DNA from: Kineosporia aurantiaca JCM 3230
Lineage (GTDB): Bacteria; Actinomycetota; Actinomycetes; Actinomycetales; Kineosporiaceae
Direction of reading: 5' to 3'
NCBI GenBank assembly: GCA_000719025.1
Contig: JODP01000011.1
Location: forward strand, 1 to 64,000
Length of the DNA stretch: 64,000 bases
Positions 21,701 through 24,894 of the stretch are shown here, in pieces. Every line of letters starts with the position of its first letter. The first letter of the stretch is position 1. The translations under genes and the position numbers were made by a program. A model generated the notes under the pieces. The model saw only the letters and a list, made by a program, of their open reading frames with translations, did no database searches and had not been told where the DNA came from.

Positions 21701-21846
21701 AAACGGTCCTCGACGCCCCGCCGCCGCCCAGCGACGAACACGCGCAGACCCCGCCGGGCGTCATCGTGTACCCGGAAACGCCGCCTTTCCGGCTCCGGTT
21801 CGATCGCAACGGCCGGCCCGTGGTCGTGGTCAACCGGGAAGGGTGA
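760..21846 (+). CDS. Giant (about 7,030-residue) two-copy polymorphic-toxin-like protein with metzincin-like tail
   Basis: The frame is open from 559; GTG at 760 is only its first possible start, has no ribosome site, and the true start lies left of the window. Order: a degenerate papain-like (Tox-PL-like) segment, residues ~186-281; Pro/Glu/Val linker ~508-792; a long beta-rich region with several Gly/Ser modules, to ~2967. The whole set recurs at ~3037-5585. Then come an acidic/Pro linker, probable coiled coils (~5730-6010), and a tail with HERGHHVGLPD at 6608-6618 (metzincin pattern HExxHxxGxxD) plus a possible Met-turn, SLM, at 6663-6665. I found no cysteine. Both papain-like segments keep His and Asp (257/272 and 3136/3151) but lack the Cys. 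By architecture it resembles very large actinobacterial proteins headed by WXG100-like domains and thought to be exported toxins. Function, export and cleavage are inference. No immunity gene was recognised beside it; the gene downstream is convergent. Confidence 0.8.
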   Translation: MRPLIPAVDLSLPQTDSMPENPAPIRTDTFSTVSSSSDTVFTEAPTPATSTPTESLADTSGQPALTDPSPVPDRVLYLRPALDGSVLTLDQAHSLVQSIPQPLRPASYDVDPSFGWTAADLETRFPLPGSVAPADLTLIQDYPGIRQVDPNLNQPGPRIGSADSVISVGNSFTANGGKLPALPTASATIPAAGALHASATTGNLLTWQHEQLGLKPNVPAPVYRGQNLDFVNQAMSTAPPGSQGVLVFQATGEQTAHAVNVIADEKGVRLLDGTRGGLPHIPATLQTVDFLPLNSAIQIPATATPIPASDLPEIAVSTDVLGHVRAEVMSQFTYLTNASPEVSAPTFDEVRQNLHEIQKDVRTGQVSGLRSTTDLGREILHRLGYDQGLKGGAPSGGTPVPSSGESSTGGPRRVRFDENVTYISPEPSPVTPEDLQSLLDPDSPTIREFTSLSGAAQAFFADAAPVDPAIQVPLGEGTIGDVRSGQGAPVTNGLGAIGGAATPESLPVPTDVQLTAEGVSTPIIPGEVQVTEDVSAPEVPESITATDSSSAPEVRTDFPVTESVPAPQVPVDAKVAANVPKPAVRTDVSVTKDLPAPEVPLDMPMTESIPAPQAPVDGEVIGSVPEPEIPVNVPVVESLSVPMVPVDLEEIGNVPAPEVPVESSTAPQVTVDAEAIVPELEVRTDMPLIESAPAPVVPVDAKVPASVPKPEVRTDAPLAPSLPTPEVPVDVEAIGNIPAPEVLVDEPVIAPEVPADVEVTEDVLTPEVPADESVDEEARPDTPAPAAAPRPRRPREVLRKPYPRLGPNPRGDRPVHITDHKAHPPAITSLTPLAQNWLGDLTAVGDLTMPAANPFVAQGRVDALSSKVRKQLLKVADQVIDARLRWPGTDPATVAAVRGNAGLRTRVADLLLVTSNQAQMDSELAATEFLDEFIDRQMPSRPDRVDPPVITPRVIVATDETPAVETPAVETPEVAPVVATPEPEIQLPSTRDGAEPHALGAPRSSLPHSEELVAGVVAAVEAAGHTIPQDLRAGLANQLLDGYRDLVGDGYLLQLPGAEVLVRMRPSDPKIVTSPAGIYQRALPPPDALREQLRVALDEMREEGVDPARLEELENGYTAEIDAYEEQVGRDGGFHANQNTQGSFNIGGNTRSTSGQAGATRLQGTFGMVFGGLVRAGLSLTGTMNQRSISTSAFRDAESGRVMDFRGDSTLVAYDPNYTVRVRTDLRTPWDSIRPGWSTDPDDAGPEGHVVETEDHLLDWIPTPLLEPVAEQVRAVVPNDPEARKDFVEAQNRLPETYFAAGMTGLQELYQEITDDLRQAGVKLRPGSPESQQLQEQLTRLNVNLHAAINTREGFEILLRDRSGEVVAKVAIHSERLGQAARVGATSKKMHLERVRTAIAGSSGSESLTHGHGVGVSVAADALPVPGAALGPVGRANVSWSTTDANSAGRTGLWVVVSRFTGRATTYRTDLRHRATISVAKAANQGPITTRRVTGRALLTLPEPDAFKHGFSVDRSALAEGFQTPDNTVPFTPDAVPEAKVPQEERSPDNSPVKLPAHVLDGHGYGTGLPAVDAATPQELSRQLKGELRTSGFLPPDPAKPFSDRLPAVPGRPRRLRKGWMRLAANDRIENDRTVNKFVSTDGLDSHNDQIHQDGMEFTLRGVDPAGWTRIARVTIKAVQELDPNADYYSHTTPDAHNVNLSIGGTSAGHGASGSKKISVGARFQAGIDLLQMIGGGVDREWTKSAGQNGSFIGNRPELLEYPGHLDVFRLPSRYTASIEYDHLPPAGRDRLRRGAENLIQKYERLATKARRFAQARAGNSATPAITTENTRAQRLLQAHEQAAVAARAARAAQSTHPDGTARKPLTWTSEPVDGLATVHLLPNIGLDQFDPADPALAALPGTEPAVLDPALIYYADTTGLLPMVRRMHETFSGPGRPGDEQVANLAGNVMVRSFVKEILQDEYQTGQLFKPGFFTSTIGALGIKGRLGTSLYAGATKDQFTAGPIKLALSQVQHSEALQKDWVVGFGMRGGGTLNDGSAVGSVSLETDGTARWSKGEGKSMSRTGGKETLPLSFHRAYFFVAPMTLDVSTVEQADGKLRLRSVRPESDTLGPRTLMYLLPEPKALAAYGRGEVPIDVEQVRDAVKRWSDGELVGLKDGVITSVLDRLEREATGTEAADVRAEIAGYRAKTHQGALQTHLAEIGRTVDDLVIPEYLAKDGSKALGHHAIESLTFRSNTPGEQTIRPLDILHRAVEEVAPGLIGLRRQDWPADRVPDVWYRRIVNDKPVVGRLANGIDVLSGLVSGEREQGMIDDLLHAEGVSFYLVNRMGGVAADTVELNLGMKLVDRPRITGYQETHGIETYNHQYAGTSTSTFKATSGGFTFPKLGMGGEGSTANTSGGGQLDLGAGRRREISRGDQFTQEHTAYDWRSHYDLTTEVELTTRVRRLDTSGRTVNNLVAGLYRNARQLGGEMEHTFGGTLVIQKPGSLVEGLPIHEPATPEQLAPVPKLPGDSYVTAAFIDEALPKTWELLGRMFGVDANDRAMRSSITLQQLLSRGHLRDHLLQAVDGQRHVLSENVFVPGQANLRANLFLQGELHHLEVVEDIPEGTGTGRYAKHQIGTAVNSTVDTWRPTVTGNAGQTGSLATVPLATESNRDNPGLGGGGGPATLSAPDHSDKPQPILDASGVTAANLLWEQGEGARDSNTHRAEQHPKQQGAVQLVKLTFKGFVDGEVTDHGMLTKIPVGKFRSDPILGDVYVELFRSEVDDLKRRIRLETLDGRDDPPPAPRAWPTADEHTPRYHLDELLTRAGEQHDHELDRAHDVSRYLIQHARTPHLVLTSSAAHQAHSRFTALQRWAAGRLAGSHPEHAQQLREFQEEIAWDLRRQMLGTPAPSAADIDEVNAASQELIEGVQSLVPEARPPAALTVPGGDPLPLARVIAQDTARSIDLVHTAADGTVTRHRIDHTGTVVNPAPTPRPVVPEPAPVPETTPILETTPDPETTPDPETTPDPETTRDPETAPKLETVPAPRPPNRPGFDSVNWVSAISHALNQNQGQLPETVAPPPAVTASSAHTASATTQNLVTLQRQQLRLASSDPAPMFRGRDLTFVRRIMDGARPGSQGVVVVRVAGQPAAHAVNVFTTPNGVRFVDGTVPGGVPQLPESVETVDFLPMSRGIEIPGKAVPILPQQLPQIAVSGDVLGHVHTQVVSQFNDFVSRQTGNRPSTPTLDQVRGLLYAVQTDLRTGTTSGIRSTVDLGREILLRLGYDQRTFGGARDGESSTSYEMETFGEGSSLDVAARNAMASLLDPESVRVTERQFVSLNAAARQVFAADDLTDPDPDPDLSELELSDSGDETSSSESEEEPEDEDRPGLLGTWMSRVVGTVQRLGRRPEAPAAPPRNREVLRKAYPRLGTDPRGARPLHITDHKAHPPVITTLTPLAQNWLGDLHAAGDLTLPATTVAAAATRLEALPKDVRNDVLAAADLVIETRLRWPETDPRTAGQVRGNRDLRTRVADLLMVTAGRPQVDGELTATQFIDEFIERLPTPAHSSPAAPAHRAVAGSSRAFEKPKDVKGKGVDHGGTSQDPPAPTPEVQAPREPKDGAEPHALGAPRSSLPDRAELVQAVVSALEAAGKTVTADVRGNLANRLLDGYRDLAGDGYLLQYQGVEVLVRMRPGEPKIVTSPDGVYRDALPSPTELRRQLQDLLQELRDEGWDAARVEQARQGYTQEIADYEAQLAKDEDSGFHANQNTQGSFNIGGTTRTTSGQAGSTRVQGTFGLVFGGLVRAGLSLTGTMNQRSISTGAFKDAESGRVLDYRADSTLVAYEPNYTVRTRTDLTRPWNRVTPSWSTDPDTPARNDEVAESREHLLDWIPTALLEPVAEQVVPVAPADAEAAAGFKVAQSRLPDVYFAAGMTGLQNLYQEITDELRAAGLKLRPGDPESLQLQEQLTRLNVNLHTSINTEDGFEILLRNERAEVVAQVAIHSERFGRVRRVGATSDKLHIEKVRTAIAGSSASESLTQSSGVGLSVAADAIPLPGASFGPVGRAQISTSKTDTVSAGQTGLWVNVDRYTGPATAQRVGLRHWATVSVARRPEADPRTTAKVDAKALIVLPQSAAFAHGFPVDQAALADGFEARNGRIAFDPEAVPERKVDSKTRNPQDGRVRLPAHVRQNRGLGTGLPSVSGKTAAELQQQLSRELMRTGFLPPNPKRPFSDNPPGRPRVLHKGWMRLAVDDRVENDRMVKKFSSTDALDSHYDQTHQDGLQFTVRGVDPAGFTRSARVVIKAVQDLDPDADYYQHTTPDLHSVNLSIGSTSAGHGASGSKKFSVGGRFQAGIDLLQMVGGGVDREWTKSAGQSGSFIGNRPELLEYPGDVDVFKLPSRYTATIEYDHLPPDAQEHLRSRAGQIATKYDRLEAKARANTLAKAQTPGRPGPSKGKAPVPTPAQQRAQKLADAHARVASQARATVATKKPLTWTSEPVESEATVYLLPGIGLEEFDPADPALRDLPATNPAVLDPALIYYVDTHELDPMVRALYPKLGGPGRPSDDQVSNLTGNVMIRSFLKEIVRDEFQTGALFEPGLVSHTNGGLGIKGELGTSLFAGATEDQFTASQIRLWLSQASLSESQQKDWVISGGLRGGSALNDGSAVGSVSGEMDGTIRFSKGKGTSVSRTGGKELLPLSFHRAYFFVAPVTLQVNTVEQVDGKLRWRRVRPGADTLGPRTMMYLLPEPRALSAYGRDQVPIGVDEVRDAVKRWYEGSLTGLKDGEITSVLGRLEREAAEHPDADAIRSEVALYRTKTHLGGLDARLAAIGRTVEDLTIPEYLTREGQKALGHHGVESMTIRPSGSQVTDGRPTVPPKPVRPLDILHRAVEEVAPGLIGLRRQDWPTDRVPEVWYRTLAGDKPVIGRLANGIDFLSGLVSGDREQGMLDDLLHTEGVSFYLVNRMGGVVADAVELNLGMKLVSRPKVTGYQETHGIETYEHQYAGVGASTFTGTSGGFTVPKLGLGGEHNTSGTSGGGQLDLGAGRRREISRGDQFTQEHTAYDWSGHYDLETEFQLTTRVRRLDLAGRPLNNLVAGLYRSARHLGAEVTTTFDGTLVIQKPRSLVEGHPTRTPADPEDLAKVPRLPGDAFLSAALLDEALPKSWELLGRMFGAEANDRSVRSSITLQQLESRGMLRNHLLEAVGGRYLLGKVFVPGRAHTRGDLFLTGNLHHLEVVEDVPEGTGTGRYAKHQIGTAVNSTVDTWRPALTGTVGQTGDILSVPAETVPSRDNPGLGGGSGPATLTAPDHSDKPQPILDGSGVTGANLLWEQGEGARNANNHRAEQHPKQQGPVQLVKLTFKGFVEGEVTEYGMLQTIPSGRFRSDPILGDVYVELFRSEVDDLKRRMSVEALTDALTAPDAAPAPAPAWPPTHEHTPRYHLDELIARAATQYDDDLNRAHDVSRYLIQHARTPHLVLTSSAAHQAHSRYLAAHRWAAGRLSEGRPDQARWLRNFQDRYGWNLQQQMLGARPPSAALITELNTRTYELLQLVAQEVPGARPPRHLITAGGDPLRIARVIAQDTARAVDLTYTAADGTVTHYRIDSAGKVLGPGARTAAGSPAAAQPSGLAVPGIARQGYPAPADPVPAPSRPLVPLEEESEDELESEDESELESEVEEEEETALPVPTFGSWAVDPTDVPAVNPAVDPAVDPTDVPVPAVPADPGESGSSTTSPSSDDAPWEPAHFRELEADEYTSLQGVRHGLEQARLSGDQGRIDRAQQDLARAYESYLNALGPIIRDLRDERAAREGYHDAAFDTTLEEFLDKRLEGWRFLVESVPAGQRVSLPLGSTFSSGEIAPTRDQLAQLPANRHQDIDVDGPDGRQALSDWLMRGLNVGRFRAPAPVNSSADADLELMSLPENASPLTGHALGLVTQSLLTDLRAARDAAQEHRDAVQNDITERETVAQQFPELSRLNPAWRRETQLDVAQAQLDSRNQVLEKAEGLAAGANVVPGAEAVPQVPTAGGPVRLDERWQLDRHPETGLVLDSPGVAPAAQEALPEARALAQDLATRTGTPVTAFVDLGQGRGPDWLTFAPDGSRPELTGRPDPGPAGRSPGRAQLDPDGWPVPAGARGFLIQPGPSGAPEVFWADPSGKPAVPDGRQLSVRRELAAFVRANQDRLDGARLLVADLPEFFAEGLAAESGLRLHFSAEPLVPAPGAKVVVQSVPGTDVFRGWLTATPQPVADASGHRSANIESTGVAAYPPVSWETRLAGRPVQPTLEVTDTHGIRHVLHVRRIPAGVLVSDRPGGSSAADRITPTAARPKVSYEITDPMLNQLARGMLPLAVPGLDPDSRIDLGTDRPVPEYSTSGRQVFGGGPIFRVPIAPADGPEPEISDELRERTPLRTISTPHLFRSDPGPQPLRWWAQAEAMLATPGPATREQMRIATRLVTSIPLRLHGLSGHVTRTGHPVADLAAQLEAARTVFGRDAQELVNRLERDSRLAENFGFYNSPSYPARVYDLADGTSVVELSPRFRYQPHDTVTQAQLDEVWGRDRAGLDRFWNRTGPVVRNGRKYLVRMRPVRVTDGGPTDDVMHVWPPVSPDGVVRRQQDARNIRSDAADLVIQHERGHHVGLPDRYDTRSGLSSDPLRRPELRIRQIPGAGKPSRLVRSTPTYLDSRGSLMRSDDGHPTPRDLVTVVEAVLAGNQEPTPVLNRAQEQFELSVAPVITRYQELVDGSGPDRQAAAEALHQAWQQQVQVLKAAATELRGPDPHASGPARALARAQELERVGLDREFAEQQVLRSAVLAGHLRIPEPGGGTLTADGRGGYTMEWFPARFQPLPSELDTLADALGVPITLNFFPIPVLRHGPTTAEGMRVLPDGNPAPELLGVRPDLFAPGRLTPAPGRDTLFTLDDARVEVVASGLMVTFPDSPHPGLDPRRKRPIPGQLDIHVPGVARLSPPQLRTLRTLTQSLTADFLKVAVVLSGDYQSRGSDWAKETVLDAPPPPSDEHAQTPPGVIVYPETPPFRLRFDRNGRPVVVVNREG
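1315..9660 (+). repeat. Copy A of the long internal duplication in the giant gene
   Basis: This stretch aligns along its length with 9868-17514 at an offset of about 7.83-7.86 kb. Shared landmarks include PRSSLP (near nt 3765), GFHANQNTQG (near 4160) and ARVIAQDTAR (near 9570). In the best-conserved parts about four residues in five agree by eye. The copies have diverged, so this is an old duplication. Confidence 0.85.
2281..3135 (+). repeat. PEVP-type degenerate tandem repeat linker
   Basis: About 285 residues are made of degenerate 12-18-residue units such as APEVPVDVEAIGNI and PKPEVRTDAPL. Pro, Glu, Val, Ala and Asp dominate, and DNA phrases such as GAGGTTCCGGT recur. It lies between the papain-like segment and the HITDHKAHPP block of copy A only. 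A flexible or extensible spacer is inferred. Confidence 0.8.
9715..9830 (+). repeat. Short PETTPD tandem repeat at the junction of the two copies
   Basis: The DNA codes for four to six near-identical ETTPDP units joining copy A to copy B. Adjacent units are identical at DNA level, indicating recent slippage-type expansion. Confidence 0.75.
9868..17514 (+). repeat. Copy B of the long internal duplication in the giant gene
   Basis: This is the second copy of the unit at 1315-9660, in the same order: papain-like segment, HITDHKAHPP block (near nt 11026), PRSSLP, GFHANQNTQG (near 11995), the Gly/Ser beta modules and ARVIAQDTAR. The linker differs: the Pro/Glu/Val array of copy A is replaced by a short acidic run (nt about 10762-10875). 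Confidence 0.85.
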
Positions 21847-23794
21847 ACCGGAACGTCGCCCCCTGCCCGGGACTCGACTCGGCCCAGATCCGGCCGCCGT
21901 GCCGCTCGACGATCCGGTGCACGGTGGCCAGCCCGATCCCGGTGCCGGGGAACTCGCTCTGCTTGTGCAGCCGCTGGAACGGCGAGAACAGCCGCTTGGC
22001 CTGGCTCATCTCGAACCCGGCGCCGTTGTCCTGGACGAAGAACTCGCCGGCCCGGCCGCGCCCCACCTCGATCCGCGGCGCCTCGGCCTGACCGCTGAAC
22101 TTCCAGGCGTTGCTGAGCAGGTTCTCCAGCACGTTGCGGACCAGCCGGGAATCGGCGGTGGCGAAGAGATCGGCGGCCACCACCGTCTCGACCGAGCGGC
22201 CGTTCGACCCGACGGCCAGATCGGCGAGGATCTCGGCGGCCATCGCCCCGAGATCCACGGTCCGGCGCTGCAGTTCGGCCCGCCCGACCCGGGACAGCTC
22301 GATCAGGTCGTCGATCATCTCGTTCATCCGCTTCACCGAGGCCCGGATCCGGTCGGCGTAGTGCCGGCCGGAGTCGTCCAGGTGCTCGTCGACCACCTCC
22401 AGCAGCATCGCGGTGAAGCCGTCGATCGCCCGCAGCGGTGAGCGCAGGTCGTGCGAGACCGAGTAGCTGAACGCCTCCAGCTCCTGGTTCTTGCGCTCCA
22501 GTTCCTCCACCATCGCGGCCTTGGTCAGCGCGATCTCGGCGTCCGCGCGGGCCTGGGCGGCCTCGATCTCCTTGCGCAGCAGGCTCTCGCGGATCTGCCG
22601 GTGCTCGTCGGCGATCTGCTTGCGCTGCAGCTGGGCGCGGATCCGGGCGAGCAGCACCCGGGGATCGGCGGCGCCGTTCACGTAGTCGTCGGCCCCGGCC
22701 CCGAGCGCGTCGATCATGGTCTGCCGGTGGTCGTCCACCCCGATCACGATCAGCGGCAGGTCGCGGACCCCGGGCGCGGCCTTGACCTTCCGGCAGACGT
22801 CCAGGCCCGCCTCCGGGTCCTCCAGCTCGATCAGGATGCAGTCGCAGCGCTGGAAGGCGATCAGTTCCAGGGCCTCCTCGCCGGTCCGGGCCTGCACCAC
22901 GTCGAAGCCCTCACTGCGCAGGTGCTCGGCGTGCGCCGCGAGCAGCGCCTCGCCGATCGCCACCACCTTCTTCAGCCGCTGCAGGCTGGCGGTGTCGACC
23001 GCCGGCCCGGGGGCGGAGTTCTGCCGCAGCGCCGCGGACAGCTTGGCCAGCACCACGTCGGCGTCGGTGCCGGCCCGGACGAAGGCGTCGGCCCCGGCGT
23101 CCAGGGCGGTCAGCTCGGCCCCGGCGTCGTCGGAGGCGGCCAGCAGCAGGCAGGGGATGCCGCGCAGGGCCGAGTCGAGCCGGATCCGGCGGATCACGGT
23201 GGCCCCGTCGATGTCCGGCAGGGCCGCGTCCACCAGCACCGCGTCCGGCCGCCGGGCCGCGGCCAGGCGCAGCCCGGCCAGCCCGGAATCGGCCTGGACC
23301 ACTTCGTAGCCATTGTCCTGCAGCAGTTCCGCGAACCGCTCGCGGACCTCGGCGGAGTCGTCGATCACCAGGACCCGCACGGTGTGCTCGGTCTCGGCCG
23401 GGGTGGCCGGGGCCAGCAGCTCGGCCGCCCGCGAGACCAGATAGCCCGAGTCGTAGGGCTTTCCCAGGTATTCGTCCGCCCCGGTGCGCAGTCCCCGGAT
23501 CCGGTCCTGCACCTCGGCCTCGGTGCTGAGCATCAGCACCGGCAGGGCCGCGGTGGTCGGCGCGGTGCGCAGCTGGCGCAGCACGTCCACCCCGTTGCCG
23601 TCCGGCAGGTTCACGTCGAGCACGACGCAGTCCACCGCCTCGGCGGCCAGCTGCTCCCAGGCCGCGGCCACGGTGGCACACGGCAGGGTGCGCCAGCCGG
23701 CGCTCTCGAAGGCCTGCACCAGGTCCATCCGGACGGTCAGGCTGTCGTCCAGGATCAGCACCGTGCCGGTGGTCTCAACGTGTTCGGTCGTCAT
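21830..23794 (-). CDS. Triple-receiver hybrid histidine kinase, last gene of the chemosensory operon
   Basis: The 654-residue protein has three receiver domains (~12-125, ~139-250, ~272-390), a coiled linker, a HisKA domain with SVSHDLRSPL (His near residue 447), and an HATPase domain with NLLSNAWKFSG and DNGAGF/GTGIGLA boxes. No membrane segment is visible, so it is cytoplasmic. Receivers 1 and 2 keep DD and the phospho-Asp (VVLDVNLPD, VLVDAALPD). Receiver 3 has IELEDPEAG, Glu in place of the Asp, and lacks the N-terminal acidic pair, so it is probably not phosphorylated. The ATG overlaps the cheB stop (ATGA), so translation is probably coupled. Its 3' end overlaps the end of the giant gene by 17 bp, tail to tail. 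It sits where a Wsp operon carries its response regulator, and I infer it is the output or a phosphorelay hub for CheA. Confidence 0.88.
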   Translation of the reverse strand: MTTEHVETTGTVLILDDSLTVRMDLVQAFESAGWRTLPCATVAAAWEQLAAEAVDCVVLDVNLPDGNGVDVLRQLRTAPTTAALPVLMLSTEAEVQDRIRGLRTGADEYLGKPYDSGYLVSRAAELLAPATPAETEHTVRVLVIDDSAEVRERFAELLQDNGYEVVQADSGLAGLRLAAARRPDAVLVDAALPDIDGATVIRRIRLDSALRGIPCLLLAASDDAGAELTALDAGADAFVRAGTDADVVLAKLSAALRQNSAPGPAVDTASLQRLKKVVAIGEALLAAHAEHLRSEGFDVVQARTGEEALELIAFQRCDCILIELEDPEAGLDVCRKVKAAPGVRDLPLIVIGVDDHRQTMIDALGAGADDYVNGAADPRVLLARIRAQLQRKQIADEHRQIRESLLRKEIEAAQARADAEIALTKAAMVEELERKNQELEAFSYSVSHDLRSPLRAIDGFTAMLLEVVDEHLDDSGRHYADRIRASVKRMNEMIDDLIELSRVGRAELQRRTVDLGAMAAEILADLAVGSNGRSVETVVAADLFATADSRLVRNVLENLLSNAWKFSGQAEAPRIEVGRGRAGEFFVQDNGAGFEMSQAKRLFSPFQRLHKQSEFPGTGIGLATVHRIVERHGGRIWAESSPGQGATFRFTLPG

Positions 23795-24894
23795 CGGTGC
23801 CTCATCCGGGCAGCTAGATCGGAGGGAACGGTCAGCCGGCCCAGGGTGGGGCCGATCGCGTCGATCGGGAGCACGTGCTGGGCGGCGCCGAGCCGGACCG
23901 CTTCGCCCGGCATCCCGAAGACCGCCGAGGTGGCCTCGTCCTGGGCGATGGTCAGGCCGCCGTTGCGGTCGATCTCGAGCAGGCCGGCGGCGCCGTCGCG
24001 GCCCATCCCGGTGAGCAGGCAGGCCGCCACCCGCGGGCCGTGCGAGCCGGCCAGGGACTCGAACAGCACGTCCACACTGGGCCGGCAGGAGTGCCGTTCC
24101 GGCTCGTCGGTGAGCAGCAGGGTGTTGCCCCGCACCCGCAGGTGCCGGCCGGGCGGAGCCATCACCACCGCCCCCGGTGGCACCCCGGTCAGGGGTTCGC
24201 CGCTGACCGCCAGAGTCACCCGTCGCTCGGTGGTCTCGGCCAGCCAGGAGGCGAAGGCGTCACCGAACGACTCGTGCACATGCAGCACGAGCAGCAACGG
24301 CAGCGCGAAACTGACCGGGAGAGAGCGCAGAACCTCGGCCACCGCGGTCGGCCCACCGGTCGAGGCCCCGATTGCGGCCACCGTGTAGGGATGCCCCGGA
24401 TCGGGTTGGGGGGCCGTGGTGAACGAGGGCCGCTGCAGGGGCACCGGACCGTGGTGGCCGACCCGGCGGATCACCTTGATCCGGGCCACCAGTTTGACCG
24501 TGCGCAGGAACTCCCGGTCCCAGGCGTCGTTCCCGCCCGAGGCGTCCCGGCCCAGGGGCTTGTCCAGCACGTCGACCGCGCCGGCGTCCAGGGCGGCGAT
24601 CGTGTCGATGAACCCGGCCCGGTTGTCGGCGCTGGAGATCACCAGGATCGGGGTCGGGCAGTGCTGCATCAGGTGCTCGGTGGCGGCCAGGCCGGACAGC
24701 CCGGGCAGCATCATGTCCATCGTCACCACGTCCGGCCGCAGCCGGGTGCACTCCTGGATCGCGCTGGGCCCGTCGGCCGCCTCGCCGACCACCTCGAAGG
24801 CCGGGTCCGAGCGCAGCGCGGCGACGATCCGGGCCCGTACGGTCCGCGAGTCCTCGACCACCAGCACCCGGATCCGCCGGCCCGGCCCGGTCAC
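23791..24894 (-). CDS. cheB: CheB, chemoreceptor glutamate methylesterase/deamidase
   Basis: The 367-residue protein has an N-terminal receiver (VLVVEDS; phospho-Asp in TMDMMLPG) and a C-terminal methylesterase domain with GASTGGPTAV (catalytic Ser), LHVHE and GMGRDGA. CheB removes methyl groups from receptor glutamates when phosphorylated by CheA. I chose GTG at 24894: it follows AAGGAG by 5 nt, overlaps the cheA stop as GTGA, and is immediately followed by the receiver. The frame is open further upstream, but that extension lies inside cheA and is Arg/Gly nonsense. Confidence 0.93.
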   Translation of the reverse strand: MTGPGRRIRVLVVEDSRTVRARIVAALRSDPAFEVVGEAADGPSAIQECTRLRPDVVTMDMMLPGLSGLAATEHLMQHCPTPILVISSADNRAGFIDTIAALDAGAVDVLDKPLGRDASGGNDAWDREFLRTVKLVARIKVIRRVGHHGPVPLQRPSFTTAPQPDPGHPYTVAAIGASTGGPTAVAEVLRSLPVSFALPLLLVLHVHESFGDAFASWLAETTERRVTLAVSGEPLTGVPPGAVVMAPPGRHLRVRGNTLLLTDEPERHSCRPSVDVLFESLAGSHGPRVAACLLTGMGRDGAAGLLEIDRNGGLTIAQDEATSAVFGMPGEAVRLGAAQHVLPIDAIGPTLGRLTVPSDLAARMRHR

